Shown here: positions 1 to 11,931 of the stretch, piece by piece
Numbering within the stretch: position 1 is the stretch's first letter
Layout of the letters: each line of letters opens with the position of its first letter
Assembly: GCA_026874595.1 (NCBI GenBank)
Contig: CM049306.1
Span: 109,017,142-109,081,141 of the forward strand
Direction of reading: 5' to 3'
Source of the DNA: Sipunculus nudus
Taxonomy: Eukaryota > Annelida > Sipuncula > Golfingiida > Sipunculidae
Length of the DNA stretch: 64,000 nt
The notes under the pieces: generated by a model
Seen by the model: only the letters and a program-made list of their open reading frames with translations
Database searches by the model: none
Told to the model about the DNA's origin: nothing
Translations under genes and position numbers: made by a program

Positions 1-1373
1 GAAGTCTAAGATACTGCACATCCATTATCCTCCTGGTTACCACTGCAATGATGCAACAACCTCTCTCTGCTCTGTGACATTTATTTTTTGTGCCTGCCAG
101 GCATTTGACTAGTCATTCATGTCACTAACACAACCATAATGATAACAGTCACATGATCTGATGATAAATCTGTATCCAAAGTTCTGTCTAGCTTTATACT
201 AGTATCTGTGGTAAGTTCTAACAGCTATGCAGCCTGATCATTCTAGAAATCAAAATGCTGTGTAATATTCCCTCACACATTCAGAATTAAAGAATGCTCC
301 ACCTGCGAGTTTCAAACATTTCTGCCTGATCAACTGCTGTACAGACTGAGAAAATCAAGAAGAAATCAATATGTTATCAGTCTGACAGGGTCACAGCTTT
401 AGTGTTTTGTTTGTATATTAAGATATTTTGGAGCTAAAGATGCTAAGGACTTTACTAATTTATATCAATTAAATAAACCTTAATTTAACATAAAAATTTC
501 TAATAAAAAAGTGTACCAGGATACAAACCAATGCACATAAAACTTACAAACATTTACCATAAAAAATAAATAAACACATAAAAAAAGTACAGCTGAACCT
601 GGACAGGGGTATATAACAATACCAGGAGACGAAGTTGACAGATTGAAGCACTATAAGACCATCAAGCAACTTTGTAGTCATATTTCATACAGAGAGTAAA
701 TTTTAATGTCAGAACCAGTTACTGTTGGGCCTAATGATATCAGTACACAGCAGATAATCTCAAAGCAAGCAGTGCTGTGCCCTAAGAGGATGCAGTCTGC
801 CATGTGCTGGAAGGCTTCCTTAGCAGTGCTGTACCAGCAGAGAAGCAAGTGACTGTCAGCTCTCTCCAGCAGCGCTTCTCTACTCATCTAATATTACATC
901 TATTTCCTGGTGTATAAAAAATACTCCAGACTTCAGCTTATGCTGTAGATATGTGTTCATTCATTCAGCCTCATTCAGCCTTACTAATACACTGCTGATA
1001 CCTGGCTTCATCCCCTTTTACTGGCTGATCATTCCTACCTGGATATATAATACACACCCAGTATTGGTTTACCTGGCATGTGATATAAATGTATTTTCTT
1101 TAATTATTTGATAAAGCAGCTTGGCCATTACATGAACATCTCATGGCTATCAAAAGTTTGTTGTGATATACTGGATACAGAGGACACATAGTAGAGGAAA
1201 AAATGAAAACAGTATCAGTTACATATATACATGTCTAAACTGCAAAATAAAATCCTAATAATGATGTATATGAGTATATAGATATATCATTTATCAGAAA
1301 TTCACAATAAAAGAGGTCATTATCCTTAAATTAAACCTACATATAAAACTAATCAATACATACACATATATGT
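1..1373. other. AT-rich non-coding sequence, no gene seen
   Basis: No reading frame here has exon-like borders or a recognisable product. Short open frames around 678-887 lack splice sites and similarity to anything I know. It lies downstream of exon 3397-3524 of the minus-strand gene, so it is probably intron. Confidence 0.6.
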
Positions 1374-1395
1374 GTGTGTATATATATATATATAT

Positions 1396-1460
<65 letters not shown>

Positions 1461-1465
1461 TACAT

Positions 1466-1536
<71 letters not shown>

Positions 1537-1538
1537 TT
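1374..1538. repeat. (TA)n microsatellite with TACA interruptions
   Basis: About 165 bp of almost pure alternating T and A, with a few C or G interruptions near 1400, 1455 and 1530. The Tyr/Ile repeat frames read through it on both strands are by-products of the dinucleotide and not genes. Confidence 0.95.
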
Positions 1539-1763
1539 TCATTTATTTAAATACGCACAAGTAATGAGCCTAGTTGTGTACATTCCTCAGACACCTGCAT
1601 CAATAATTCATACTACCTGGTGAAGTCTGCCAGGAAGCTAACCTGTTACATTAAATGTTAAACGGATATCACCTTAGACTAATATATCACTGACCAGCCC
1701 TATCAACCTTCACTGAGGTATGTGAATGATACAATGAGTAGCTGATAACCCGTGTTCACTCAC

Positions 1764-1820
1764 CAGATCCTCGGAGGGCGAGTTGATAAATACCTGAGCG
1801 AGTTTACTTTGATGACCTAC
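1764..1820 (-). CDS. possible small coding exon, phase 0-0 (weak)
   Basis: On the minus strand a 57-nt open stretch runs from CACCAG| to GATCTG|GTGAGT. The donor is consensus; the acceptor has a poor pyrimidine tract. It reads 19 codons, VGHQSKLAQVFINSPSEDL, and would follow exon 3397-3524, which ends in phase 0. The stretch is richer in GC than its surroundings. An internal acceptor (CGCTCAG|GTATTT) would give a shorter 30-nt exon, also in frame. I do not recognise the peptide. Chance occurrence of a 57-nt open stretch between plausible sites is quite possible. Confidence 0.22.
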
Positions 1821-2544
1821 CTGGTGAAATTTGTGCTGATCTCGGCAGACACTGAGAACAAAGCCCATTTTCTTAAGTCTCATGGTGTAACTACTCCAAA
1901 GTGGACATTCTCTCACTGCCACTGCTGACAAGTAAGTTAACTGTACCCATAACTTGTGCAAGTCCTACTTGTCAGCTGAGTCCATTATGTCCCTGTGTAC
2001 ACATGTTATCTGGCAGGAGGGGTGGTGCAGGGATGGGCGGCTTAGTAAGCAGACAGCAATTTACGACCCTTCCCCTGCAGGAAGATGCTTTGGCTGCCAG
2101 TACTGTACAAGCCTGTAATAATCTCACCAGCAGCCTGACTGAGTCAGCACTGTGCTGCTGTAAGAACCTCCTCTGACCTGCTCCCCACTTTGTGTAATGG
2201 TATGCACCAGCAGGCTACAGGAAGCTCATCTCACTGACTGCTTCAGTGTTTACTACTGGCCAAGTTGTTCTCCTAGTCTAGAGACCATTTACATGTGTGT
2301 CACATTTTATACAAACTCAGGCCAGACACTACAGTTAAACATATTTACCGTCACTAGCTAATCATTACCTGTCCAGGCTGATATCTTTGTCATGTTCCTA
2401 ACAGCTGTTGCTCCAGAACACATTTACGACTCCTTTACAACTACATTTATGTCACATCAAGACAACACTACTCAGTGGAAACTCCAAGATGAGATTTTAA
2501 CAACATTCATTTTATTATGTATATAAATATATGATTTAGATACT
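1821..2544. other. non-coding, probably intronic
   Basis: Mixed-composition sequence with no repeat or exon I can support. Open frames on either strand here are short and lack splice signals in a consistent phase. Confidence 0.5.
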
Positions 2545-2753
2545 TTGGTTAAAAAAAAATTGACTGTTTGCAGTATAAAATGTCATTATTCCTGAGTTAG
2601 GTTTAAAGAAAATGGACTGTTTGCAGTATAAAATGTCATTATTCCTGAAACATATTTTAGGACTTAAGAAGTATGTTAGGTTAAAACAAATTGACTATGT
2701 GCAGTATAAATTGTCATTATTCCTGGAAAAATATTCTAGGACTTATGAAGTTT
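2545..2753. repeat. three diverged tandem copies, units of 52 and 79 bp
   Basis: A block containing GCAGTATAAAATGTCATTA occurs near 2561, 2613 and 2692. The second and third copies are also followed by a shared ATATTTTAGGACTTA-type tail, so the array is made of units of two lengths. Confidence 0.8.
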
Positions 2754-3396
2754 ATTAGTTGGAAGCCATGAAACTCAGTGTTCTGGTGTCTTACCATGCA
2801 AAAAAAAATATCCAGGTCAGGAATGTCCTGGTCTCAACAGCCTCTGTCCAAAACATCCTACATTAGGTTTGACCCCAAGAACACTGAGTTAATAGCTTTG
2901 ACATGATTTTCCAACCATGTGTAATACAACAACAGACATACAATAACACCCTAACTCTATCCTAGTTTCGGAGAAAACAATTTTTCTTCCATTCTCCAAA
3001 GATTAAACAAAATTACATATATATTATTCAAGGATGTGGGTACAACTACTGATACTTCTCTAAAATTTCTGTATAATGCAATCTGGTGTTCAAAACATCC
3101 ATAGATGCAAAAGTCAATAACATTGCTGTTATAAAAGGTGAACAATGAAATTATACCATGCCTTTAGTCAAACAGTTTTGTGTTTCTAAATGTCACTCTG
3201 ATTATCTTTAGATACATTTTCAGCAGATTTCCTATAAAACATCAGATAAGAATAAAATAAATTTTAATTCTGAACAAAAGGAAATTGAGAAAATCAACCT
3301 TTGCATAACTTTTTTTGTCTATTTTAATTACAGGTAGACCTATACACAAAATGGGACTATACATAGAAGTGTACAGTATATTACATTAGCACTCAC

Positions 3397-3524
3397 TTCA
3401 CTAAACCGCCTTCCTCTCTGTCGCATTTTGACTGGTGAGATGACATCATCTTTCTCGTCTGATGTCCCTGACACCTCCTCACTTTCCCCGTCTGAACCCA
3501 TCTTGGGCATTTCATGGACCACTC
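3397..3524 (-). CDS. internal coding exon of an unrecognised minus-strand gene
   Basis: The 128-nt exon is bounded by TGTTTTCCAG| at the acceptor and GAA|GTGAGT at the donor, both close to consensus. It starts with two nucleotides (GA) that complete a codon and then gives 42 codons to a phase-0 end. The peptide starts VVHEMPKMGSDGESEEVSGT, goes on through a Ser/Asp/Glu-rich stretch (SDEKDDVISPVK), and ends in a basic segment, MRQRGRRFSE. R-R-F-S fits the basophilic (PKA-type) consensus R-R-x-S. The acidic-to-basic pattern suggests a disordered regulatory segment rather than a folded domain. The next coding exon toward lower coordinates is at 1764-1820 or outside the window. Its 5' phase matches both upstream candidates, at 57355-57526 and 5681-5756. 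I do not recognise the family. The acid block followed by R-R-x-S loosely recalls inhibitor segments of PKA regulatory subunits, but this is too weak to name it. Confidence 0.72.
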
Positions 3525-3998
3525 CTGGAAAACACAAAATCATCAATAAATTAATATTGCCATAAACTCTGGGTGAACCTGACTGAATATTCATGAACTT
3601 GATTATTCATTTTATTCCTGAAAGTGAAAGTAAACCAACTATGCATTATTCAATCAATCTATTCATTTCTACAATGAAATTCTGGTGTTTAGTAATTAAT
3701 TCATCAGAACTTTACAACCTGTTCGAGTGCATGTGAACCAAAGACTTATAGGTAAAAAGACCAATGCCTTTACTATACCATGTTATGTCTTACACTGAAG
3801 ACATTTTTACTTTCTTCTCAGAGTTAATCGATAAAACAGCAACAACCCATGTTTACTATGACACCACAAATGATAAATCTGGTGCTAAAGTCACACATCA
3901 GCTTGACCCTGTGTCTGTCCCCGTCTTGGAGCATATTAAATGTCAAAGTGCTCTCCTCAAGCAGCCATGTTCCCTTCCCTGGCTGGTTATCAGACAGT

Positions 3999-4110
3999 GA
4001 CTGTCAAGTGGTCTGGTGACTCGGGTCTGACAGTCAAACACTATGACCACTAGTTATACCGTGTACTGTGAGATGCGAGTTCAAGTCTGACATCATTATG
4101 CCTCTCCAAG
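3999..4110 (+). mobile_element. possible degenerate tRNA-derived SINE head
   Basis: GAGTTCAAGTCT at 4077-4088 resembles a pol III B box, and TGTCAAGTGGTC at 4002-4013 resembles an A box. The boxes are about 75 nt apart, longer than in a tRNA, and no poly-A or defined 3' tail is visible, so this is only a hint. Confidence 0.22.
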
Positions 4111-4584
4111 TGACAGAGTTTACCCAGATATACAAAATGAAGAATTGTTTTCAGTATTTTTCAATCTGCTAATTTGCATGGAAAGCATGGATTAATCCTA
4201 GATGGGAAAAACTAGTGTATAACAACCAGGTTTGGCATGCCAGGAGGTAACCAGGGGCAGCAATACCTTAACAACAGAAGCTAGACCAAAATTACCACCT
4301 GATGGCCCTTGACTCTCAACAATTCAATGTTTATTTACTGGTATTAGACATTAAAGGAAAACCTATCTCTTCAATAAATAAAAGCAACTTGCTTTCTTTA
4401 AAGGTACATAATTGTTTGCATAATATTTGTATTATACTAATATATAAGTTTCATTTCAGTTGAAAACCCAAGTTTCTGAGCAAACAAGCACACAAGACCT
4501 ACAATCTCCAATTTACCTGTTTAACATGTTGTTATGGTTCTTGTGTCAGTAAGCACAGTTTGTGTGTGTATGTTTACCACATCA

Positions 4585-4746
4585 AGACTGCAGGACCAGA
4601 GGTCTGATCTTACACATGAGTAAATCAGAGTAATTATTATACTGCGTGACCAGCGGTCTGTTCTTACACATGAGTAAATCAGAGTTATTATTAGACTGCC
4701 TGACCAGAGGTCTGTTCTTACACATGAATAAATCAGATAAATTATT
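4585..4746. repeat. 54-bp tandem repeat, three copies
   Basis: GACCAG(A/C)GGTCTG recurs at 4594, 4648 and 4702, exactly 54 bp apart, each followed by TCTTACACATGA. The unit is divisible by 3, so open frames on both strands through it are artefacts. Confidence 0.92.
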
Positions 4747-5680
4747 CCCACACAAGGAAAAGAAACATGAAAGAAGAAACACAGATGAAACATCAGCTGC
4801 AAGTTTGAAAAATCTTGGCTTATTCAGTTTCTTGGTACAGCGACCAGATGGCATGATTGCTATGTTTGTTTTGTGCTACTGATTACACCCTGTGCATGTT
4901 TGTTTCCACATGTGTACAGGAGTCAGCAAAAAATTTGGAACAGAATATTTGCAGATACCATAATATCTGCAGGATAAATTTGAAGGAGAATATTTAACAT
5001 AGAGCATGAGAACAAATCCCTTTAAATATACTGAATCTTGCAATCAATCACACTCTGGCTCCTTCCTAAACTCAGAGAATCACTAACTTCATCATACATA
5101 CAGGACAGCTTGAACTCTTAATTATTTTTCAGAAAAAGTTACTACAACATTATTTAAATTATAATTTATTAGCTAATTACCTTCACATTTTCCTCTCATA
5201 GTTTCACTTTGGCAATTCAATTTTAACTGACAATATATAGCATTCTTTAGTGCAGCTGTATTGTACAGTTCCTTAAGGGTTAAACAAAGAATGAAACATT
5301 AGTTTATTTGGATGTTCTCCTGCATATCATTCACAGTAAAACAGAACCCATAAGGACTTTTTATCGGGTGTTCAGCCTTTCATCAAACAGCCATTCATAT
5401 TTCTAAGGTCAGATTTTCATGAGCATGTTGAAAGAAGAGCTTTTCATTTAATGATGACAAATATCTATAAAAAGAAGTCATGTTGCCTGGAACACCAATT
5501 TAATCAATGGCTCAAGGCCTCTCAGGCTTGCATTTTTGACCCGATGTGGGCGATTCTTTTCCACTGGGACCGCAGGCCACCATTTTTATTCAGCAGCTGA
5601 ACCTGGTGTCTGATTTTCAAACATTTACTGACGGAGAGTTCTGACTAAACATCATTGATGGAGTGGAAGGATCACCTTAC
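4747..5680. other. non-coding intronic sequence
   Basis: AT-rich up to about 5500, then more GC-rich from 5500 to 5680, directly beside the candidate exon at 5681. No repeat family member identified and no other open exon with consistent splice phase. Confidence 0.5.
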
Positions 5681-5756
5681 CATCAGGTGGCCTGGGTTTT
5701 GCGTGAATTTCTTCTGCCGCCAGAATCCTCCTGGACCTCCTTCGAATGCGAATCAT
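5681..5756 (-). CDS. candidate alternative start exon or cassette exon
   Basis: On the minus strand an ATG at 5756 (GAC before it, a purine at -3) opens 25 codons plus 1 nt, ending GAT G|GTAAGG. The donor phase (1) matches the acceptor phase of exon 3397-3524. The peptide is MIRIRRRSRRILAAEEIHAK followed by PRPPD: very basic at the start, then proline-rich. An in-frame TAA lies 24 nt before the ATG. An AG at the end of GATGTTCAG allows an acceptor at 5761; the exon 5681-5761 would then be 81 nt, divisible by 3, and would also fit in frame between exons 57355-57526 and 3397-3524, adding Asp before the Met. So it can be an alternative first exon with its own promoter or a skipped cassette. The pyrimidine tract before 5761 is weak, which favours the start-exon reading. 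Product not recognised. Confidence 0.42.
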
Positions 5757-5761
5757 GTCTC

Positions 5762-7482
5762 CTGAACATCCGTGGAATTAAACTTTTATACTATGCTTGT
5801 TTTATGTATTAGGACAACTGTATTCTGGATTTTCAAATGAGTCTAATCCAGGAAGACAGTCCCTTTGTCTGAAACCCTTTTGTATCAGATTATTTAATAA
5901 CTGGTCTCCAGTTTATAAGTGGCATTTATAAGATCCTTGGAATTTCGCTCCACTGATATTGTGGTACAGTAACCAGAATATCTTTGACGTGATTGGTCCA
6001 TCATAAGACAGTACTCTCCTCTCAGATTACTCTTATTCCAGGTGTCCTACACACTGACAAGGAGACACTGATGTGACATTTTTTAACCAATATTATTTTT
6101 AATTGTGATTGCTTGGATTAAAACAAAGTAATGCAAAAATCACTAAAATTCATGACTATTATGAGATATAATTAAAATATTACCACTGTTTACATGTATT
6201 TATGTGTGTTTGTGTGAGTTAAGAAAACAAGGGCAATCAGCAACAGAATATACAAAATTATAAATTATTTTGTACTTATGTGTGAGAAAGAAAGAATATT
6301 CTTTCTTTCTATCTTTCCTTCTCTCTGTATGTTATTCTCCAAATGCCATCAGTATAAAGTCTTCCCATCAGCTCATTCAGTAAACCCTCCGTCACCTGGA
6401 TGCTGCCACAGCCTGCTCTTCCTGATCGTTTTTTATCACAGTGTCTCAACTGTTCTGTGTCAGGAAGCATGAATAACCAACAGTCTGGCACTCATAAGAT
6501 AAACGTAAACACAGATGAGCAGAGAGTGTGGATCTGGTCATGCACAGACCCCTGCACCCTTTATGCATATTTGTATACTCTAACATATAGTGCAATATGC
6601 TCCCACAGAAAAACAGCCAAGTGGGCATCACACCTGTGCCTGTGTTATTGTCAGTGGAGAATACCTGAACACCTGGCTGTGCTGGACTTGAGGTAAGCCC
6701 TCTCTTCTCTTAACAGACAACAGAATCAATTATCATCCACACTGTGATGTCTCACTGAGAATCTACCTTGCATTCACAAGTGGTCATTGGAGTGACAGGT
6801 TGTCAGTGTATATCATAGTGACTTGTCACCTCCAGGTAACGAGCACTCCGGCATGCTCCCACTTCCTGTAACACCTGCACCTTGTATCATCACATGTTTT
6901 GTGTCAGTGACAAAGTAACAACATATATTATATGTCCGCCCAGGTATTAACAGGTGTATAAGTATTATACCTAGCCAGGTAAATACAGGTATATAATAAT
7001 AGTGGCTAGGTAACCATTATGTATTGTACCTGTACCATCCAGTAGGTGTTGGTGTACTCAGGTAATCACCATGTAATTAACTTATAATAACACCTGGATT
7101 AGTGAGGTACACTATTAATTCTAATCCCTCTCTCAGATTCTGAACAATAAGGGATTCATAGCATTATTTATAAAAGAATCCCTGTCTTAATGTATATTAT
7201 TTCGTTTCTTTAATTCAAGGTCTTCTTACTGATGTATTATTTCATGGATTTGTGTGACTTATAAGATCAGCAACACTGATATTTATAAATCACCTTTCAG
7301 TATGTTTAATAAACTGTAGAGCTTGTCTGAAGTTTCTCCAACCTTTAAATCCCTTACAAATATACCTAAGTAGGTTGTCAAATGGAGCCATGGCTCTGTA
7401 CACAGGTTAACAAATTAAGTAATCCTGTTTCTCCTGGTGTACACATGTACTTTGAACATTATGACATGATACAATTTATAAA
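5762..7482. other. intronic sequence, no gene seen
   Basis: No recognised repeat family or coding exon. Around 6930-7060 there are short imperfect repeats of an AGGTA-type motif (AGGTATTA, AGGTAAATA, AGGTATATA). Open frames at 6278-6696 overlap on both strands and have no supporting features. Confidence 0.5.
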
Positions 7483-7660
7483 GTGTTGCACCGTATCTTG
7501 ACTGGTGTGACAATGTGTTGCACTGTATCTTGACTGGTGTGACAATGTGTTGCACTGTATCTTGACTGGTGTGACAATGTGTTGCACTGTATCTTGACTG
7601 GTGTGACAATGTGTTGCACCGTATCTTGACTGGTGTGACAATGTGTTACACTGTATTGCA
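7483..7660. repeat. 32-bp tandem repeat, five full copies plus a partial
   Basis: GTGTTGCAC(T/C)GTATCTTGAC starts at 7483, 7515, 7547, 7579 and 7611, followed by a degenerate start at 7643. Copies differ by only one or two bases. The His/Thr/Ser-rich frames on the minus strand come from the repeat. Confidence 0.95.
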
Positions 7661-10600
7661 CTAAAACTACCTGAATCAAGAGTACTGCAAGGGTACATCA
7701 TACACCTGTCATGTCTTATAAAATTTGCATGGATTTTACTGAGAATATAATTCAAAGCAGAAACTCTATTAGTAAATATTTACAATGCATTTTATGAAAT
7801 TCATCAGATTTTTAAAGTCTTCATTGTACCACAAAAGTCTGATGACCTCTGCATGACCTTATTTAATATGCATGGATTCTGCCTTGAATTAAATCCAGGC
7901 AAGATCATCTATTGGTATGTAGCCTAGAATCAAAATCAGGCAAGATCATCTATTGGTTCATAGTTAAATAGTGAGTTTTGTGAAAATACAACAAAGCTCT
8001 GTTGAGTTATCATGGCAACACTCAGAGTTAACAGCTTGACCAATGGACCGTTAGACCGTCAGTTTACCATACTACATCCAGACAGGCAGGTAAAGTATGA
8101 GCTCAAAATAAAAAGATGTAAATAAATAATCATACATACCATAAAGAATTAAGCAAGAATATCATTCTTAAAATTCAGAATTATTATAAAGTAATAAACA
8201 GAAAACACTGGTGTGTTCATAATTAAAAACAACAAATTTCTATGAAAGCAGGAAGACTGATATGACTGATGTGTGCATTTCACTATTTACATTTTATTAG
8301 TTCAGCCATTTTTTTAAAATTAACACTTTTACATTTTTTAAATTAAAGATACAATTTACTATCATGGCGACATTTGCCCCCCCCCCCCCAGCTGAATCAA
8401 ACCACTTCTACAGCAAATCCATATAACAGTGAACAAAGTATCTCCTTTAGTTTTATCAACTTAATTGCACTGTGGCTTTAATGACAGTTTGGTTGTCTGA
8501 CTATTGTTATAATAAAATAATGCATGATCTTTTTAATTTACCTGAAGTATCCTTAATCTGAGGACCATCAAATCAAGTCAAGTCTGTTTTCCTCCTAAAC
8601 TGTCAACTATATATTTATAGAATTTCACTTTGGTCCTGTCCATAATTTTTTTTTTCACTTTCATCTACCTTTTTTATCCATACTGCATGACTATTTTACT
8701 GACTGCAACAGTGTTTCTTCTGACAACTTCCCAAATAATTTTTTCCCTTTGTCATCACCTCCATTTCTTCATGAAATATCACTTGCATTTATTCCTAACC
8801 ATGATTTTTTTCACTTTTGTTAAACAGCATCTCCTGAATTTTTGTACTAGCTTTTCATGTATTTTTTATCAATTTTATAAAATAATGCACCATAAAGTAA
8901 CAACATAAGAACGTATCTTGTGACACATTTGAAAATCAAATCCAAACACAAAACACATTTTTAATAACCCTACCAGTGTAATAAATTAAATTGATTCATG
9001 GTTGGACCTGAAATGCATTTCATCTTGCCAGTGCTGCCACCTATTGAGGGGATAGTAAACAAACCAGAGCTTACTGGAGTTCAGTGAGCTTGATGAACAT
9101 ACAGGAAACCTAATTGATACTTTTTATATTTGGTTTAGTATTTATAAAATATTTAAAGTTAATTGGAGACACTACAAATTACACATACCTCTTTGCCATT
9201 ATGTTATTGAATAATATTTTTTTCATAAATTTATGCAGTTACCAGTTTTTGATTATCATGATTTGTAATCTCATTGGATCTCATCCTAGGGTGTTAATTA
9301 ATGTAACATTCATTATAACACGATAATGGTTTCAATATTTTAAAAATTTTAATTATGGATGATTGTCTATTTATAATGGAGTGGAAATCCTGACCCAAGA
9401 GCCCTTTACAATGGTAATTACCAGGGACTGTGGCAATAATTATTATAAATGGTAACATTAAAATTTATATTCAAATAGGACAATGTAGCCCTGCATGAAT
9501 TCTGTAGCTTCTGTTCATTGTGGCAGTGAAGGATCCAATCACCTTTGACATTTGTGGCCATGTAAAGATTAATCAGATAAGCAAGCCCATCTGAAGGATC
9601 AGCAGCCAGTAAAAGTACTTAGAGTAAACCAGATAATAAATGCATTTATCTTATTTCTCATTGAAAATCCAATGCACAAAAGGTGCCCAATCAGTTTTTA
9701 TCAATAAATATGACCCCAACAGAATTCTCACCAATATTGGATGATGACAGCTAGAAGAATATAACAATCTGGCAGTATTATTTTTTATTTTATATTTAAC
9801 TCTCTGGTAGCTTCTTCCTGCTTCATGGAGGGATTTTGCTTGGTACAACTTGTTATTTGCTCAGTATTCAGAATATTCAGATTACAACATCTAATCACAG
9901 TAATTTAATCAATGAGATTTATCTGTTTGATCCTGTCTCCTCAATCAATATGTTGTGAAAAATACAGTTGTCTGGAAATATTCAATAAGAACTCAATTTG
10001 ACAGAAAATCCCTAAAAGTAATGGGCAGCACTTGGATGGAACAACTTGGTTACATCACGAGATACATACACCCTACTACTCCAGCACAGTGACCCAACCA
10101 TTGTTCGTCACCTAACCCCCGTGGCGATCCTGCAGAAAATCAGGAAGTTTTGTTTGTCAGCTGTCACTGTACATCAAGTCTAAGGTTTTTTTTTTTTTAA
10201 GATAGTGTTTAAAAAAATGTTGCACCACAGAGCTTGAAATTTCCTTCTTTCTGGTGGTCTGAGACAGGTAACTATCCCAGGCAAGTATCCAGAGAGCAAA
10301 CCCAACAGGAAGCATCCAACTAATTTTGTATATCAGATTATGCACTTTATAATACCATCCCCCCTCCTCCCTCCCCCTACACACACACACACAGGCCCAC
10401 CATGGATACCAAAGACAGTATATAAAGCATATGAAGCTCTTCTGAAAGAGTCCTGTCTTCTTTGGTTTAAACCATACATCATCAAAACCCCCATGCTTAA
10501 CAAAGTAGGCATGAGATTATTTAATTAGGCTGAAAATAATGTTATCAACTCTAACTAAACTATTACTATTTGAACCCTTTGGTGAAATATACAGTATTCA

Positions 10601-11931
10601 TAAAATCTCGCAAAGTTAAATCTTGGCTTTCTAAATATGTAGGCTTTTTCATATTTATGTTAAGAATGAATTATGTGAAAGACCACATATATATTTTGTT
10701 GTCTACCCCTGCCTTAGCTAAGAACCAGGAAGGCTGCTGCCAGTTGTGAGTGTTCAGTAATTGGGACATCCAGTTTCTTCTGTTTAATTAGGTCTTGTTA
10801 CCAGTCAGAGTAAACCAGTCACTCTCCCCTATACAGTGATACTCAGACACACTGAAAGTGATGAGGCTGCTTGTTAATGTATAACCTCTTCTAATATTAT
10901 GTAAACAGATTTTACACTGCCTCTTGTGCCTCAACTGGCCCAGCACTGTGACAGATCTTAAGATATCTCACACTACATACAGCTTATGCCAATAAATACA
11001 AGGCATGTCCTCACTGCAGAGAGTCAGTGTTCTGACAGAACCAGCTGTGTATTAATTTTCTCATTCTTTTCTACTTTAAGAGTAAAATACAGTATCAAAG
11101 CCCGTCACGGCAGCTGTTCTGGCCATTTAAACCTCCCTGTCATCCTGCCACTGTCTGACACAGTTTTTACAGATATCTGGGTATCATTTTTCTGCTTCTT
11201 TTTTTCAGGTACAGACAGCTGAAATGACACTGTATCACATTAGAATAGTGCTTCATGTATAAAATAAGCTGGCTTCCAGTGTACCATTTTATCTGGGATA
11301 ACATCTGGTAGAACAACAAATATCTCCATTCATTATGAAAAAATATTCATTTTTTTTCAAAATTTGAACTAGAAAAGTATGTTTCATATAAATTTTCACT
11401 TGTGTTTTGATTCCTCAGCTTCCAGAAATATAACAGAGACTTGATAATAATTTCTTGGTTAGATTTCACATGGACATTTTATAGTGAAACAAAGAGCTCA
11501 TTCTGGTTGTCTCGGAGATTCACTCAGTAACATCCATGTTGAGTTTTCCCTTATGGTCTCAAGATGGCAGGACGTGTACCAGTAGGTTTATGAGTCAGAC
11601 ACAATGACAGGATCACAGACTAGGCAGTTGTGGTATGTTACCCACCATTCAGAATCCCTACTCCATTTTTTCTAGTGGCAGATTTTTTACCTCAGCTCTC
11701 CTAGTCCTGCCAGCAAGATCATACCTTAAGCATCTTCTGGGTTCTGTGGAGAGTCCTACCCTGCTTGATGGTTACACTATATCTCCACAGACACGACCAT
11801 ACTATGATCATCACTGTGCCTTTAGAATATTCACACAAATAAAATAGTTTTTAAAGCAATGTGAGAAAAAACAACATATCTTGATTAAAAAAATTCAAGA
11901 TGTTATTAGGTTATTATAACTAGACATTTCT
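7661..11931. other. intronic sequence with only simple repeats
   Basis: Contains a 41-bp duplication (CAGGCAAGATCATCTATTGG at 7896 and 7937), a poly-C run at 8377-8389, a poly-T near 10188, and a short (AC)n at 10380-10394. I see no exon: open frames at 8630-8908 and 9114-9326 are low-complexity Phe/Ile/Leu translations of AT-rich DNA. No mobile-element ends recognised. Confidence 0.55.

Noticed and set aside
4585-4882. Minus- and plus-strand frames through 4521-4882
   Set aside because: Produced by the three-copy 54-bp repeat; the neighbouring sequence shows no exon borders.
5165-5220. Short ATG-to-donor segment on the minus strand (MRGKCE, phase 1)
   Set aside because: Only six codons in AT-rich DNA with a weak donor (GTAATT); expected by chance.
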